From positions 1 to 16,503 of the forward strand of contig CAZLTY010000090.1 in the NCBI GenBank assembly GCA_964562575.1: a DNA stretch of 16,503 bases, written 5' to 3'. Under the pieces are notes generated by a model that did no database searches, was not told the DNA's origin, and saw only the letters and a list, made by a program, of their open reading frames with translations. The DNA is from SG8-4 sp964562575. GTDB taxonomy: Bacteria > Planctomycetota > Phycisphaerae > Sedimentisphaerales > Anaerobacaceae. Below, in pieces: positions 1-7,009 of this stretch (position 1 is the stretch's first letter; every line of letters begins with the position of its first letter). The position numbers and the translations under genes are program-made.

Positions 1-1
1 C

Positions 2-538
2 GAACGAGGAAGGTTCACGAGCAGTGACACAGCACTTACGGCAGGGGTGCTTTTGTTCTACTCGCTGGGGTTGTGTGGCTTCTTTATGCAACAGGTAGTC
101 ACCAGAGCCTTCTACTCGATGCAGGACTCCAAAATGCCCGCCACCAGCGCCCTGATAGCGGTGTGTGTAAATATTCTTCTTAATCTGACACTGATCTGGT
201 TCATGGGGACCGGCGGGTTGGCGATTTCGACGGCGTTGTGTTCGTATTTGCAGGTCGTGATTCTCATTCTCGCGCTTTGCAGAAGGTTCGGCCCTTCGAT
301 ATTGGATGGCACGTTGACTACACTTCTCAAGGCCTCTGCAGCGACAATTCTTATGTACATGGTTGGAAGATGCTTCTTGCAGTTGTGCCGAGAGCTACCC
401 GAGGGCACGGGCTTCGACATCATAAGGCTTGCAGTCGTTGTGCCCCTGGCGGCAGGCGTCTATGCACTGGCCGCCAAGCTCCTGCGCATCGAAATGCTCT
501 CTCTGCTGGCCCGCCACAAGGATCGCCAGGAGCCTTAG
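2..538 (+). CDS. murJ: Lipid II flippase MurJ, C-terminal part (5' end outside window)
   Basis: The frame is open from the window edge and ends at TAG 536-538, leaving 178 residues of a protein normally about 500 long. MurJ (MviN) is an inner-membrane MOP-superfamily transporter that flips the lipid II peptidoglycan precursor outward. The fragment begins with a stretch typical of the family, with ERGRFTSSDTALTAG and FYSLGLCGFF followed by a RAFYSMQD segment, which is the conserved loop before a late transmembrane helix. Several hydrophobic segments follow (around residues 13-30, 50-66, 73-90, 107-122 and 141-158), ending in a short basic tail, as expected for the last helices of MurJ. An in-frame ATG at 47 is internal and not the real start. 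The call is firm for the family; the N-terminal half cannot be judged. Confidence 0.9.
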   Translation, partial: ERGRFTSSDTALTAGVLLFYSLGLCGFFMQQVVTRAFYSMQDSKMPATSALIAVCVNILLNLTLIWFMGTGGLAISTALCSYLQVVILILALCRRFGPSILDGTLTTLLKASAATILMYMVGRCFLQLCRELPEGTGFDIIRLAVVVPLAAGVYALAAKLLRIEMLSLLARHKDRQEP

Positions 539-541
539 CAG

Positions 542-561
542 GCAAAAAGGCTCATTTTTGC
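542..561. repeat. Small A/T-rich hairpin after murJ
   Basis: A perfect 7-bp inverted repeat, GCAAAAA (542-548) and TTTTTGC (555-561), lies 3 bases after the murJ stop with a 6-base loop. It has few G-C pairs and no following T-run, so it is at best a weak 3' end structure, not a convincing terminator. Confidence 0.3.
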
Positions 562-572
562 ACCGCGGCCAC

Positions 573-601
573 TTGACTTGCGAGAGGCCGGGTGATATAG
601 A
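573..601 (+). promoter_or_regulatory. Sigma70-like promoter with extended -10, upstream of the TPR gene
   Basis: TTGACT (573-578) is separated by exactly 17 bases from TATAGA (596-601), with TG one base before the -10 (593-594), which is an extended -10 element. It would start transcription near 608 and give a leader of about 100 bases before the TPR gene. A weaker alternative, TTGGAC (603-608) with TATTAT (628-633), has a 19-base spacer. This is inferred from consensus only. Confidence 0.5.
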
Positions 602-709
602 TTTGGACACATAAAATTATCGTATTCTATTATATCTCGGGTCGAAGGGGCGAGTGCTGAAATGTGTTGATGCCAGGTGCGGGTCTTTGCACTTTCACGG
701 GAGAAGCAA

Positions 710-3154
710 ATGTACATGAGAACTTCTTTCTTTGTGCTTGCGGCATTTCTATTGTGTCGGTCGCCACTCCGGGCCCAAAGACTGACCACACAGGACCGAG
801 AGGCAGCAGCGGTGACTGTCGGTCAGTTCGGATCTCCCCTGCCTGCAGGTTCAGCACTCGCAATGGAACAGTTGTCATCGGATTCGGTCAGCCGCAGGTT
901 CTATGAGATCGCGTACGATCTGGCCAGCGCCAGGGAGATCAGCGGGCCAAAGCTCGAGGTGGCAATCGTATTTTTGACCGCTGCGATAGAGCTCGACAGC
1001 GGGGCCAGGGCTGCACGTCGCCTGCTGATAGAGCTTGCCTGCCGCCAGTCCGAGCCGGACCGCTCCAAGCTCGTGTACGAACTGCTCACTGATTACGCCG
1101 ACGAGCTCGTCGACCTCGACGTTGCGGAAAGAGCGGTTGCGTATCTGCTTGAGAAGATGAACTCGCGAGAAGAGCGGGAAAAACTCCTCGAACAAATAGT
1201 GGGCACTCTGGGCGGCGGCAACTCAGTTCTGAGTTCGGCACTGGCAGCCATGCTCGGCACGTTGAAGGCGGAAAAGGCCAACTCGAACGCGGCAGAGTTC
1301 TACTTTCTGCAGGCCTACAAGGCCAACAGGTATAACCGGCAGGCCTTCGCCGGCCTGGGCAAAGTGGCGCCCGAGCAGATCGGGCCGGCAGTGTCACTCG
1401 AGCGACTGAGACTGGCCTTGCGCGAGGACCCGTCTGACATCGAAGCCGCCATCGCCTTTGCACGATATGCCGAAAAGCTGCAGCTCTACGAAACAGCCGC
1501 TGCCGCCTACGAGTACTGCGCCGACTTGTTCCGGTATCTCTACGAATCCGAGGCTATTCCCGAGCGCATCTATCTTCCATGGGCAATCAGCAGTTACAAC
1601 ACGAAGGCGGGCCAGTCCAAATGCCTGCAAATCGCCCGGCGTATCCGCCAGGAGAGTGGATTTGACCTGCGTCTTGAGGCCATTGCAGGCAAGGCGGCCG
1701 TCAAAATGGGAGATCTTGCACTGGCGGCACAGATATTTCACGGTGCCGAGGAGAAAGTCCAACAGTTGCTCACCCCACGAGATCCGATGCCAAGTGCGAC
1801 AAATTCGGGGGCTTCGAAGATCTCTCGTTCGAAACAAACTTACACCGAGCAATTTGCGTGGTTCTATTGTTTCGCCCTGCTGATCCCGGAAAAGGCTGTG
1901 AACTGGGCTCACCAGGCCTTTGCCGCAGAGAATTCACCTGTCACGTCATCTCTTCTGGCCTATGCACTGGCGAGCGATAAGCAAATAGAATGGGCTAAAC
2001 CGCTTGTCGCCGAGGACAACCGCAATCAGATTGCAGATTTGACGCGAGGGCTGATTCATTTGGCCCAATCGCAGACTGATCAGGCCGTCGAGAGCCTGCG
2101 GTTGGCAATTGCCAAAGACCCCGGGTCGTTTGCCGCCGAGCGCGCCAAAGTGATTCTCACCGAGCAGGGCAAGAGATACACCCCGCCCGATGATCCAAAT
2201 CATATTTTGGCTTCATTGGAAAATGCCTTTGGCCAAACACTCGCTCCGGCGTTCATCCCCCCGGAGCAGGTGATTTCCACCAAGCTCGACATCCAGGGCG
2301 AGACATTTCCATACGGCAGCGAGTTCAGTGGAGTAGTCACAATAACGAACAATTCATCCGAGCCTTTCGTGGTCAGCGACTATGGGTTGTTCAAGGGCAA
2401 CATCAGAGTCGATGCCGAGATCAGCGGAGGTTTGAGCAGGAAGATACCAAACCTGGTGCTCATAAGAGATCGGACGACTTTCCTCGCGGCGCCGGGGCGC
2501 AGCATCCTTATCCCCGTGAGACTCTTCACGGGCGAGTTGAGAAGTACGCTCATCGAACATCCACAGGCGTCTCTGGACATAGAGTTCACGCTCTATATAG
2601 ACCCTGTAGCAACCGCGAGCGGCAGGATAACCAACAGACTCACTTACGTAAAGCCGGCCCGCACTCGGATAAGGCGCCCGGGCGTCAGACTTACAAGAGA
2701 ACACCTGAGAGAGCAGTTCCAATCCATCTCGACAAACCGTTCCGACCAGAACATCAAGACCGCACAACTGTTCATAGGGCTCTTGCTGGAACAGCAGGGA
2801 TTGGTCGACGGCAGACAGCCATACAGATTCATGTACGCCGATTGGGTAACGGCTCTGTTAAGAAGCGCATTATTGCATGAATCCGGCCTGTTGCGCAACG
2901 GTGCCGACTCTGAGTGGATCGTCAATGTGCATACGATGGCAGAGATGCTCCCGTTGTCGCTTGACTACGGATTGACCAGGGCCGTGGCCGAAAATCAGAG
3001 CGACGTTAGGTGGCCGGTCCGGATGATGGCTGTATATCTTCTGGCCTCGAGCCCGGCCAGCAAGTTTGGCCAGGTTCTCGACTGGACTGCGCGAAATGAC
3101 CCGAGCAAGTTTGTACGCAAGATGGCGATTGCGTTATCAGGGCAACAGGAGTAG
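710..3154 (+). CDS. Secreted TPR protein with C-terminal beta-sandwich and helical region, function unknown
   Basis: This 814-residue protein begins with a Sec signal peptide (positive M-Y-M-R start, hydrophobic SFFVLAAFLL, possible cleavage after PLRA near residue 22). I chose ATG 710 because GGGAGA (699-704) lies just upstream; a GTG at 677 would add 11 polar residues before the signal. Residues about 60-490 are alpha-helical with TPR-like pairs, clearest near 185-275 (ALREDPSDIEAAIAFARYAE) and 440-485 (GLIHLAQSQTDQAVESLRLA). Residues about 524-650 look like an immunoglobulin-type beta sandwich (SGVVTITNNSSEPFVVSDYG). Residues about 670-814 are again helical, ending in a HEAT-like repeat (RWPVRMMAVYLLASSP). 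I recognise no catalytic motif, so a scaffold or binding role outside the cytoplasm is an inference. The next gene lies about 200 bases away, so this is probably transcribed alone from the promoter at 573. Confidence 0.8.
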   Translation: MYMRTSFFVLAAFLLCRSPLRAQRLTTQDREAAAVTVGQFGSPLPAGSALAMEQLSSDSVSRRFYEIAYDLASAREISGPKLEVAIVFLTAAIELDSGARAARRLLIELACRQSEPDRSKLVYELLTDYADELVDLDVAERAVAYLLEKMNSREEREKLLEQIVGTLGGGNSVLSSALAAMLGTLKAEKANSNAAEFYFLQAYKANRYNRQAFAGLGKVAPEQIGPAVSLERLRLALREDPSDIEAAIAFARYAEKLQLYETAAAAYEYCADLFRYLYESEAIPERIYLPWAISSYNTKAGQSKCLQIARRIRQESGFDLRLEAIAGKAAVKMGDLALAAQIFHGAEEKVQQLLTPRDPMPSATNSGASKISRSKQTYTEQFAWFYCFALLIPEKAVNWAHQAFAAENSPVTSSLLAYALASDKQIEWAKPLVAEDNRNQIADLTRGLIHLAQSQTDQAVESLRLAIAKDPGSFAAERAKVILTEQGKRYTPPDDPNHILASLENAFGQTLAPAFIPPEQVISTKLDIQGETFPYGSEFSGVVTITNNSSEPFVVSDYGLFKGNIRVDAEISGGLSRKIPNLVLIRDRTTFLAAPGRSILIPVRLFTGELRSTLIEHPQASLDIEFTLYIDPVATASGRITNRLTYVKPARTRIRRPGVRLTREHLREQFQSISTNRSDQNIKTAQLFIGLLLEQQGLVDGRQPYRFMYADWVTALLRSALLHESGLLRNGADSEWIVNVHTMAEMLPLSLDYGLTRAVAENQSDVRWPVRMMAVYLLASSPASKFGQVLDWTARNDPSKFVRKMAIALSGQQE

Positions 3155-3240
3155 CTTTAGAGGCGACCGGGCAGCAGGAGACTCGTTCCAAAGGCGAGCG
3201 ATTGGGGCCGCCGAAAATCTTGAGGGCCAGTTCGCAAGAA

Positions 3241-3252
3241 TTTCTTAAGAAA
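3241..3252. repeat. Perfect 12-bp palindrome upstream of the ferredoxin gene
   Basis: TTTCTTAAGAAA reads the same on both strands and lies about 100 bases before the ferredoxin start. A weak promoter, TTGTAA then TAACAT with a 16-base spacer, follows at about 3258-3285. The palindrome could be an operator, but only its symmetry supports this. I see no clear terminator for the preceding TPR gene in 3155-3352. Confidence 0.25.
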
Positions 3253-3352
3253 ATGGGTTGTAATCTCAAAATTATCCTGTAACATTCCAAGCTCTGCTCA
3301 GCTGTGACTTTGCAGAAGTGGTAACGAGTCTTTTTTTGAAAGGGTTGTGGAA

Positions 3353-3526
3353 ATGGCCGCAATTGTAGATGGAGAAAAATGCACTGGTTGTGAATCCTGT
3401 GTGTCAGAGTGTCCGAGCGAAGCCATAAGCATGGCTGACGAAAAGGCCGTGGTAGATATCGATGAGTGCGTCGACTGCGGCGTCTGCGTTGAAGCCTGTC
3501 CCGTGGAAGCAATCAGCATGGAGTAG
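3353..3526 (+). CDS. 2[4Fe-4S] ferredoxin, 57 residues
   Basis: This small gene encodes a clostridial-type low-potential electron carrier. The sequence shows two copies of the CxxCxxCxxxCP signature: C10, C13, C16 and C20-P (KCTGCESCVSECP), then C39, C42, C45 and C49-P (ECVDCGVCVEACP). In this family the first three cysteines of one motif plus the last cysteine of the other bind each [4Fe-4S] cluster. The 57-residue length matches classic bacterial ferredoxins. The internal repeat shows as PSEAISM after the first motif and PVEAISM after the second. The only ribosome site is a weak AGGG/GTGG stretch before ATG 3353. The protein is cytoplasmic and would serve oxidoreductases of anaerobic or low-potential metabolism; no partner gene is adjacent. 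The stop at 3524-3526 is only 8 bases from a tRNA gene, suggesting one transcript. Confidence 0.93.
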   Translation: MAAIVDGEKCTGCESCVSECPSEAISMADEKAVVDIDECVDCGVCVEACPVEAISME

Positions 3527-3534
3527 ATCCGGTC

Positions 3535-3609
3535 GGCCCCATCGTCTAGGCAGGCCTAGGACACCGGGTTTTCAACCCGGCAACAGGGGTTCGAATCCCC
3601 TTGGGGCTA
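3535..3609 (+). tRNA. tRNA-Glu, anticodon UUC
   Basis: A full cloverleaf can be folded. The acceptor stem pairs GGCCCCA (3535-3541) with TGGGGCT (3602-3608), with one G-U pair. The D arm starts at GTCTAG (3544-3549). The anticodon stem is CCGGG/CCCGG (3564-3568 and 3576-3580) around loop TTTTCAA, giving anticodon TTC at 3571-3573. The T arm is AGGGG-TTCGAAT-CCCCT (3585-3601). The discriminator is A3609 and the CCA tail is not encoded. The whole gene closely resembles known bacterial tRNA-Glu genes. The convergent fabZ-like gene ends 4 bases downstream, so there is no room for a terminator between them. Confidence 0.95.
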
Positions 3610-3613
3610 TTTG

Positions 3614-4102
3614 TTACACACGCATGCCGGTTACGATCGTTTCAAATACCATCGTTCCGTCGACAACTCCCTGCACACTTATTGTAACGCGTGCGGTGTC
3701 CCTTCTCTTCTTGTACTGGGTGATGTGGCCCAGCAGGTACAGTCTCTGGCCCGGCTCGACGACGGAGCGGAATTTTGCGGATTCTATGCCTGCAAAACCT
3801 ATGAATCCGCCCTCCTGGTAAATCTCTTTCAGAAAGAAACTCGACAACTGAGCTGCAGCCTCGACCATTATCACGCCAGGCATCAGCGGCCGGCCCGGGA
3901 TATGCCCGCGAATCCAGAACTCGTCGTCGGTCACATCCTTGTAGCCCAGGACCAGAGACTTCTCCCTGTCGCACCAGAGAATGCCGTCCAGCTGCTGCAT
4001 CTCAAATCGCTGCGGATTCGCCTTCTCTACAGCATCCCTGTCATAAAGGGGCTTGGTATTAAGATCTATTTGCGATAAATCAAACAATAACGGTGGCGGC
4101 AT
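3614..4102 (-). CDS. FabZ/FabA-type 3-hydroxyacyl-ACP dehydratase (hotdog fold)
   Basis: This 162-residue hotdog protein probably removes water from 3-hydroxyacyl-ACP in type II fatty acid synthesis. The active-site segment GHIPGRPLMPGV (residues 66-77) carries the catalytic His (H67), and VEAAAQ carries the catalytic Glu (E81). The 14-residue spacing equals that of H54 and E68 in E. coli FabZ. The C-terminal strands (RVTISVQGVVDGTMVFETIV) complete the fold. The length is slightly above the usual 140-155, with a longer N-terminus. ATG 4102 is preceded by TTGGGGAATT on the coding strand, a plausible ribosome site. It is the last gene of a leftward run and converges on tRNA-Glu. Other hotdog dehydratases of lipid or polyketide synthesis are possible, since no other fab gene is present. 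Confidence 0.88.
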   Translation of the reverse strand: MPPPLLFDLSQIDLNTKPLYDRDAVEKANPQRFEMQQLDGILWCDREKSLVLGYKDVTDDEFWIRGHIPGRPLMPGVIMVEAAAQLSSFFLKEIYQEGGFIGFAGIESAKFRSVVEPGQRLYLLGHITQYKKRRDTARVTISVQGVVDGTMVFETIVTGMRV

Positions 4103-4253
4103 CAGCTAATTCCCCAAGAACCCATTGCGCCCAAATAACGCTTTGCAGCATCGTAGCTGTATGGACACAAAACCCCACTACACATAGCGCATCACCCGAT
4201 ACACGCCGCGCAACGCATAAGCCCAACTGATCTCTACAACTACTGGTGAAAAT

Positions 4254-4427
4254 CTACTGGGCTGATCTGATCTCAAGGATTGAGTTGCGAACAATTTGTG
4301 CAGCCTGTTTGATGCGCTGCATCTGCTTGCGAACTCGCGTTCCAGCCGCCTTGTTTCCACCTTCGGCTTTGCTTATGTCGGCTTCGATTTCAGCAACCAG
4401 CACTTTAAGATCTTCATATTCTTGCAT
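4254..4427 (-). CDS. Hc1-like histone-type nucleoid protein, 57 residues
   Basis: The core GNKAAGTRVRKQM (residues 28-40) closely resembles the conserved part of the chlamydial histone H1-like protein Hc1 and its short relatives in the PVC group, where such proteins bind and compact DNA. The protein is predicted to be two helices: an acidic first half (YEDLKVLVAEIEADISKAE) and a basic second half (RVRKQMQRIKQAAQIVR). Chlamydial Hc1 carries a lysine/alanine-rich DNA-binding tail that is absent here. I chose ATG 4427 because GTGGAGG lies 8 bases upstream; an in-frame GTG at 4442 is part of that ribosome site. A TTGACA promoter lies about 60 bases upstream (4485-4513). The family call rests on motif recognition; DNA binding by this short form is inferred. 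Confidence 0.75.
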   Translation of the reverse strand: MQEYEDLKVLVAEIEADISKAEGGNKAAGTRVRKQMQRIKQAAQIVRNSILEIRSAQ

Positions 4428-4484
4428 CAAAATAACCTCCACTTTGCAGATTAGAAAAAGTGAGAGCAGGTTAAAATCATTTAG

Positions 4485-4513
4485 AAATTAACGGTGACAT
4501 ATCGCTTTGTCAA
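4485..4513 (-). promoter_or_regulatory. Promoter for the Hc1-like gene
   Basis: Read leftward, a perfect TTGACA (4508-4513) is followed by a 17-base spacer and TAATTT (4485-4490), placing the start near 4478 with a leader of about 50 bases. A 5-bp inverted repeat, TGACA...TGTCA, overlaps the -35 and could be an operator. The -10 matches consensus only partly. Confidence 0.45.
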
Positions 4514-4583
4514 AGAAAAACGCCGTTTTAACAAATAAAAACAATATTTTTTTGTCTGTCCGTCGGCCTGCTTTCTTGCCCAT
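4488..4583 (-). CDS. Possible 31-residue basic/hydrophobic peptide
   Basis: ATG 4583 follows the stop of the 513-residue gene by 15 bases and is preceded by GGGGAG at a spacing of 9 bases. The frame runs 31 codons to TAA at 4488-4490. The peptide has a strongly basic start (MGKKAGRRTDKK) followed by a hydrophobic stretch (ILFLFVKTAFFF), like a tiny membrane-associated peptide. Its position suggests translational coupling to the preceding gene. Against it, the region is A/T-rich and the frame overlaps the promoter of the next gene, so it may be chance. Confidence 0.3.
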   Translation of the reverse strand: MGKKAGRRTDKKILFLFVKTAFFFDKAICHR

Positions 4584-4598
4584 TTTATGATTCTCCCC

Positions 4599-6140
4599 TT
4601 AGCGCCGCAGATAAGCAAGCTCCTCCGGCAGAGGAACATTGTTGCCGAACTTGTCTTCGCCGTACCCGGATTCTGCAAGAAGCTCGATAGCATCCAGGAC
4701 TCTTCTGTCGCCGATAAATTTGGCTCTCAGCTTGGCGTCCACGTCGATCTGGCCCATCGCCAACAGCCGGGCCATCTCATCGATGACCTTCTCCAACAGT
4801 GTCCCCTCCTTTCGAGCGGGCTCGGCGGGAAACTTCAGGGGCTGCTCGTACAGAATCAGTTTGCTGCGTCCGGCCAGCGCCAGCACAACGTCACGAACAA
4901 CAACGTTTGTATCCTTCTGACCCCAGCCCTCCTGGACGAGCTTGAGGCGGACAATTTCCGCCGACAACCAGCGCCGTTTATTGGCGTTGATCTTCTCGTT
5001 GGCGCGGAAAAGTTCCAGCGGCGAGCTGGCATCATAAACTTCGTCATCCAGCTCCATCTGCAGCTCGCTTCCATAGTGGAGGGTGATCCTGGAGACAAGC
5101 GTTGACGGACGAACGTGAAAACCGCGATATGGCGGCACAGGCACCTCAATCTGGCCAACCTCGGCATACCGTTTGAGCATTTCATGGCACAGATGTTCGG
5201 CGCAGCCGATATACACATTGATGTGGGTCACCGAATACTTCATCAGTACGTTCAGCAGCAATTCGGCCTCCACCACGGGCTCCTGCCTGCTTTCCGATTC
5301 ACACCGGTACTTCTTGACGTGCCGTTCGTAGTGGTGAGCGAATAGCGTCGCCGTCCGGAGCAAATGGAAAACAACGCTTATGTGCCCCCTGAGAACAGGC
5401 AAATCCGTATCAAGCTCCTCGGCCTCGGTGCCTGAAACGTATGTGTCGTAAAGCGACTGAAGATTATGGAATTGAAGCTCAAGACTTCGCAACTTCTCCT
5501 CACTGAGCGAGTCTGCGGCATACGAAACGTATTCTTCGGGCTTCGCTCCGCTGGCGGCGCGAACATACTTGCTCTCCACGGCCAGGTTCAGGAAAGCAGT
5601 CGTCAATCGAGCTGCCGATTCGGAAACCGCTTCGACCCTGCGCGTCGCACAATCGCGCGGCAACTGCCCCATTGGAAGCTCTTCGGCATACGATTCCTCG
5701 CGCGAGCTTCTGGACGGAACGACAAGGCCCAGATTGTCCGCCTTAACGAGCAACCTCTTTGCCACCCCCTGAAGCACCTCAACAGTAAAATCAAGTGTCT
5801 CGTCAGTGGCCTCGATGAAGTCCTGCTCAATCGGCAATAGTCGATAGCCGGCCAATGCGTAGCGGATATGGAGCAACTCGTAGCTGAGATCGGAAAAATG
5901 TTTGATCGCGGCAGTCAGCGACCTGAACGCGCACCACTGGCAGTTGCGGCCGGCACCGTATGCGTCAAGAAACTCCTCAACCTGTGCAGACTCCGACAGC
6001 AACGCTCCCATAAGGGGGCGCGTCATTAGCTTCTTGCTCGAATGGCACTGCGACAGATGCTTCGCCAAGCCAAGCAGCGTTCGGGCACGCTTGGAGATCT
6101 GTATTTGAAAATTATTATCGGTCACTGTTACCGGAACCAT
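4599..6140 (-). CDS. Large helical protein with an embedded HPr-like phosphocarrier site
   Basis: This 513-residue cytoplasmic protein has no signal peptide. Residues 1-330 are mostly helical and unfamiliar, with a CxxC at C67-C70 and cysteines at 280, 313 and 318. Residues about 336-400 contain YRGFHVRPSTLVSRI, matching the HPr active-site pattern G-[LF]-H-x-R-P-[AS]-T, with H342 where HPr carries its phosphohistidine and R344-P345 conserved. The following LHYGSELQMELDD-x-VYDASSPLELF parallels the HPr strands and the regulatory-serine helix (S372 or S373). The glycine-rich end of HPr is not recognisable. Residues 400-513 are again helical. A phosphotransfer or sensing role is inferred; no enzyme I or II is in view. 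ATG 6140 overlaps the preceding gene by 26 bases, suggesting coupling; the ribosome site is a distant AAGGG. Confidence 0.7.
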   Translation of the reverse strand: MVPVTVTDNNFQIQISKRARTLLGLAKHLSQCHSSKKLMTRPLMGALLSESAQVEEFLDAYGAGRNCQWCAFRSLTAAIKHFSDLSYELLHIRYALAGYRLLPIEQDFIEATDETLDFTVEVLQGVAKRLLVKADNLGLVVPSRSSREESYAEELPMGQLPRDCATRRVEAVSESAARLTTAFLNLAVESKYVRAASGAKPEEYVSYAADSLSEEKLRSLELQFHNLQSLYDTYVSGTEAEELDTDLPVLRGHISVVFHLLRTATLFAHHYERHVKKYRCESESRQEPVVEAELLLNVLMKYSVTHINVYIGCAEHLCHEMLKRYAEVGQIEVPVPPYRGFHVRPSTLVSRITLHYGSELQMELDDEVYDASSPLELFRANEKINANKRRWLSAEIVRLKLVQEGWGQKDTNVVVRDVVLALAGRSKLILYEQPLKFPAEPARKEGTLLEKVIDEMARLLAMGQIDVDAKLRAKFIGDRRVLDAIELLAESGYGEDKFGNNVPLPEELAYLRR

Positions 6141-6987
6141 GTTGTCGCTGTTTGCCCTTCTCAGGAAGGGGTTTTATTTCCGGCTCGCCAAAATCCTCGG
6201 CTATTTTGAACTCAAAAACCTTCTGTTCTATATCTTTGTTGACCTTAGGCTTGAGGAATTTGATCTCCTCGATGTCCCCATAAGGAGGTTCAGGCTCGAT
6301 TTTGGTGGCACGGACCTTCGCCGGCAAACCCACTTTTTTGTCTATCCAAAAGTCTATTGAAAGAAAGTCGTCCTTATACACCGAATTCGGCTTAACCTTC
6401 AAACGCACTTGAGTAAAATCCTTCGCATCGACGTCTTTTTGCTCGACCAGCTCGACCTCGAACTGCTTTTTCAACTCCTCGGTCTTGGTAAATCCAAGCA
6501 TCGGCAGGTTCTTGCTCGCCAATTCGAAGACGTCCATCGGCTTGTCCGGATCCTCCGGCTCGGCTAACTGGTAGTACTTGACCTCTTCCATTCGGTAGTC
6601 AATATGAACGAGCCAGATGCCTTTGAATTCGTAGTCGCGGTGGTTCAACCAGGCGCCGTCGAGGACGATATACTGCTCGATTGCCTTCTGCTCTTTCTCA
6701 TCTTCCTGCTGGAGCGTCTCGAAATTCACCCTCAGAGCGGATTTGCCGCCGGATCTCATGTAGTACAAAACACCTTTACGTATCGCCTGCGATTCAAGCA
6801 GGGGCTGAACGTATTTGTGCTCGATCTGGCATTGGTACGACATCATCTCCCGGGTCTTGGTGTTCAGTTGTTCCAAGACGGCGTCGATCGGGTCAATCCG
6901 CGCAGGCCTCTGGTGCCCTCCGCCCCAACAAGCCCCTGCAGCCAAAAGCAGAGCAAAGGCTCCTCTTGTTGTCGTCATTTTGCTCAT
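6115..6987 (-). CDS. Exported LolA-like protein
   Basis: This 290-residue protein has an N-terminal signal (MSKMTTTRGAFALLLAAGAC). C20 may be a lipidation site, although AGAC is a poor lipobox. The mature part resembles the LolA/LolB lipoprotein-carrier fold. An early strand pair (SYQCQIEHKYVQ, then IRKGVLYYM, residues 50-77) is followed by YIVLDGAWLNH, and a late motif LSIDFWIDKKVGLPAKVRA (209-227) precedes VFEFKIAEDFGEPEIKPL, the usual closing strands. The family binds lipid or lipoprotein in the periplasm; many planctomycete members have unknown cargo. I chose ATG 6987 because GGAAGGAAGG lies directly upstream; an upstream in-frame ATG at 7152 lies inside the HAD gene. The HAD gene ends 22 bases upstream and the HPr-like gene starts within this one, so these are probably one operon. 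Confidence 0.72.
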   Translation of the reverse strand: MSKMTTTRGAFALLLAAGACWGGGHQRPARIDPIDAVLEQLNTKTREMMSYQCQIEHKYVQPLLESQAIRKGVLYYMRSGGKSALRVNFETLQQEDEKEQKAIEQYIVLDGAWLNHRDYEFKGIWLVHIDYRMEEVKYYQLAEPEDPDKPMDVFELASKNLPMLGFTKTEELKKQFEVELVEQKDVDAKDFTQVRLKVKPNSVYKDDFLSIDFWIDKKVGLPAKVRATKIEPEPPYGDIEEIKFLKPKVNKDIEQKVFEFKIAEDFGEPEIKPLPEKGKQRQHGSGNSDR

Positions 6988-7009
6988 TAGATTACCTTCC
7001 TTCCCATTA

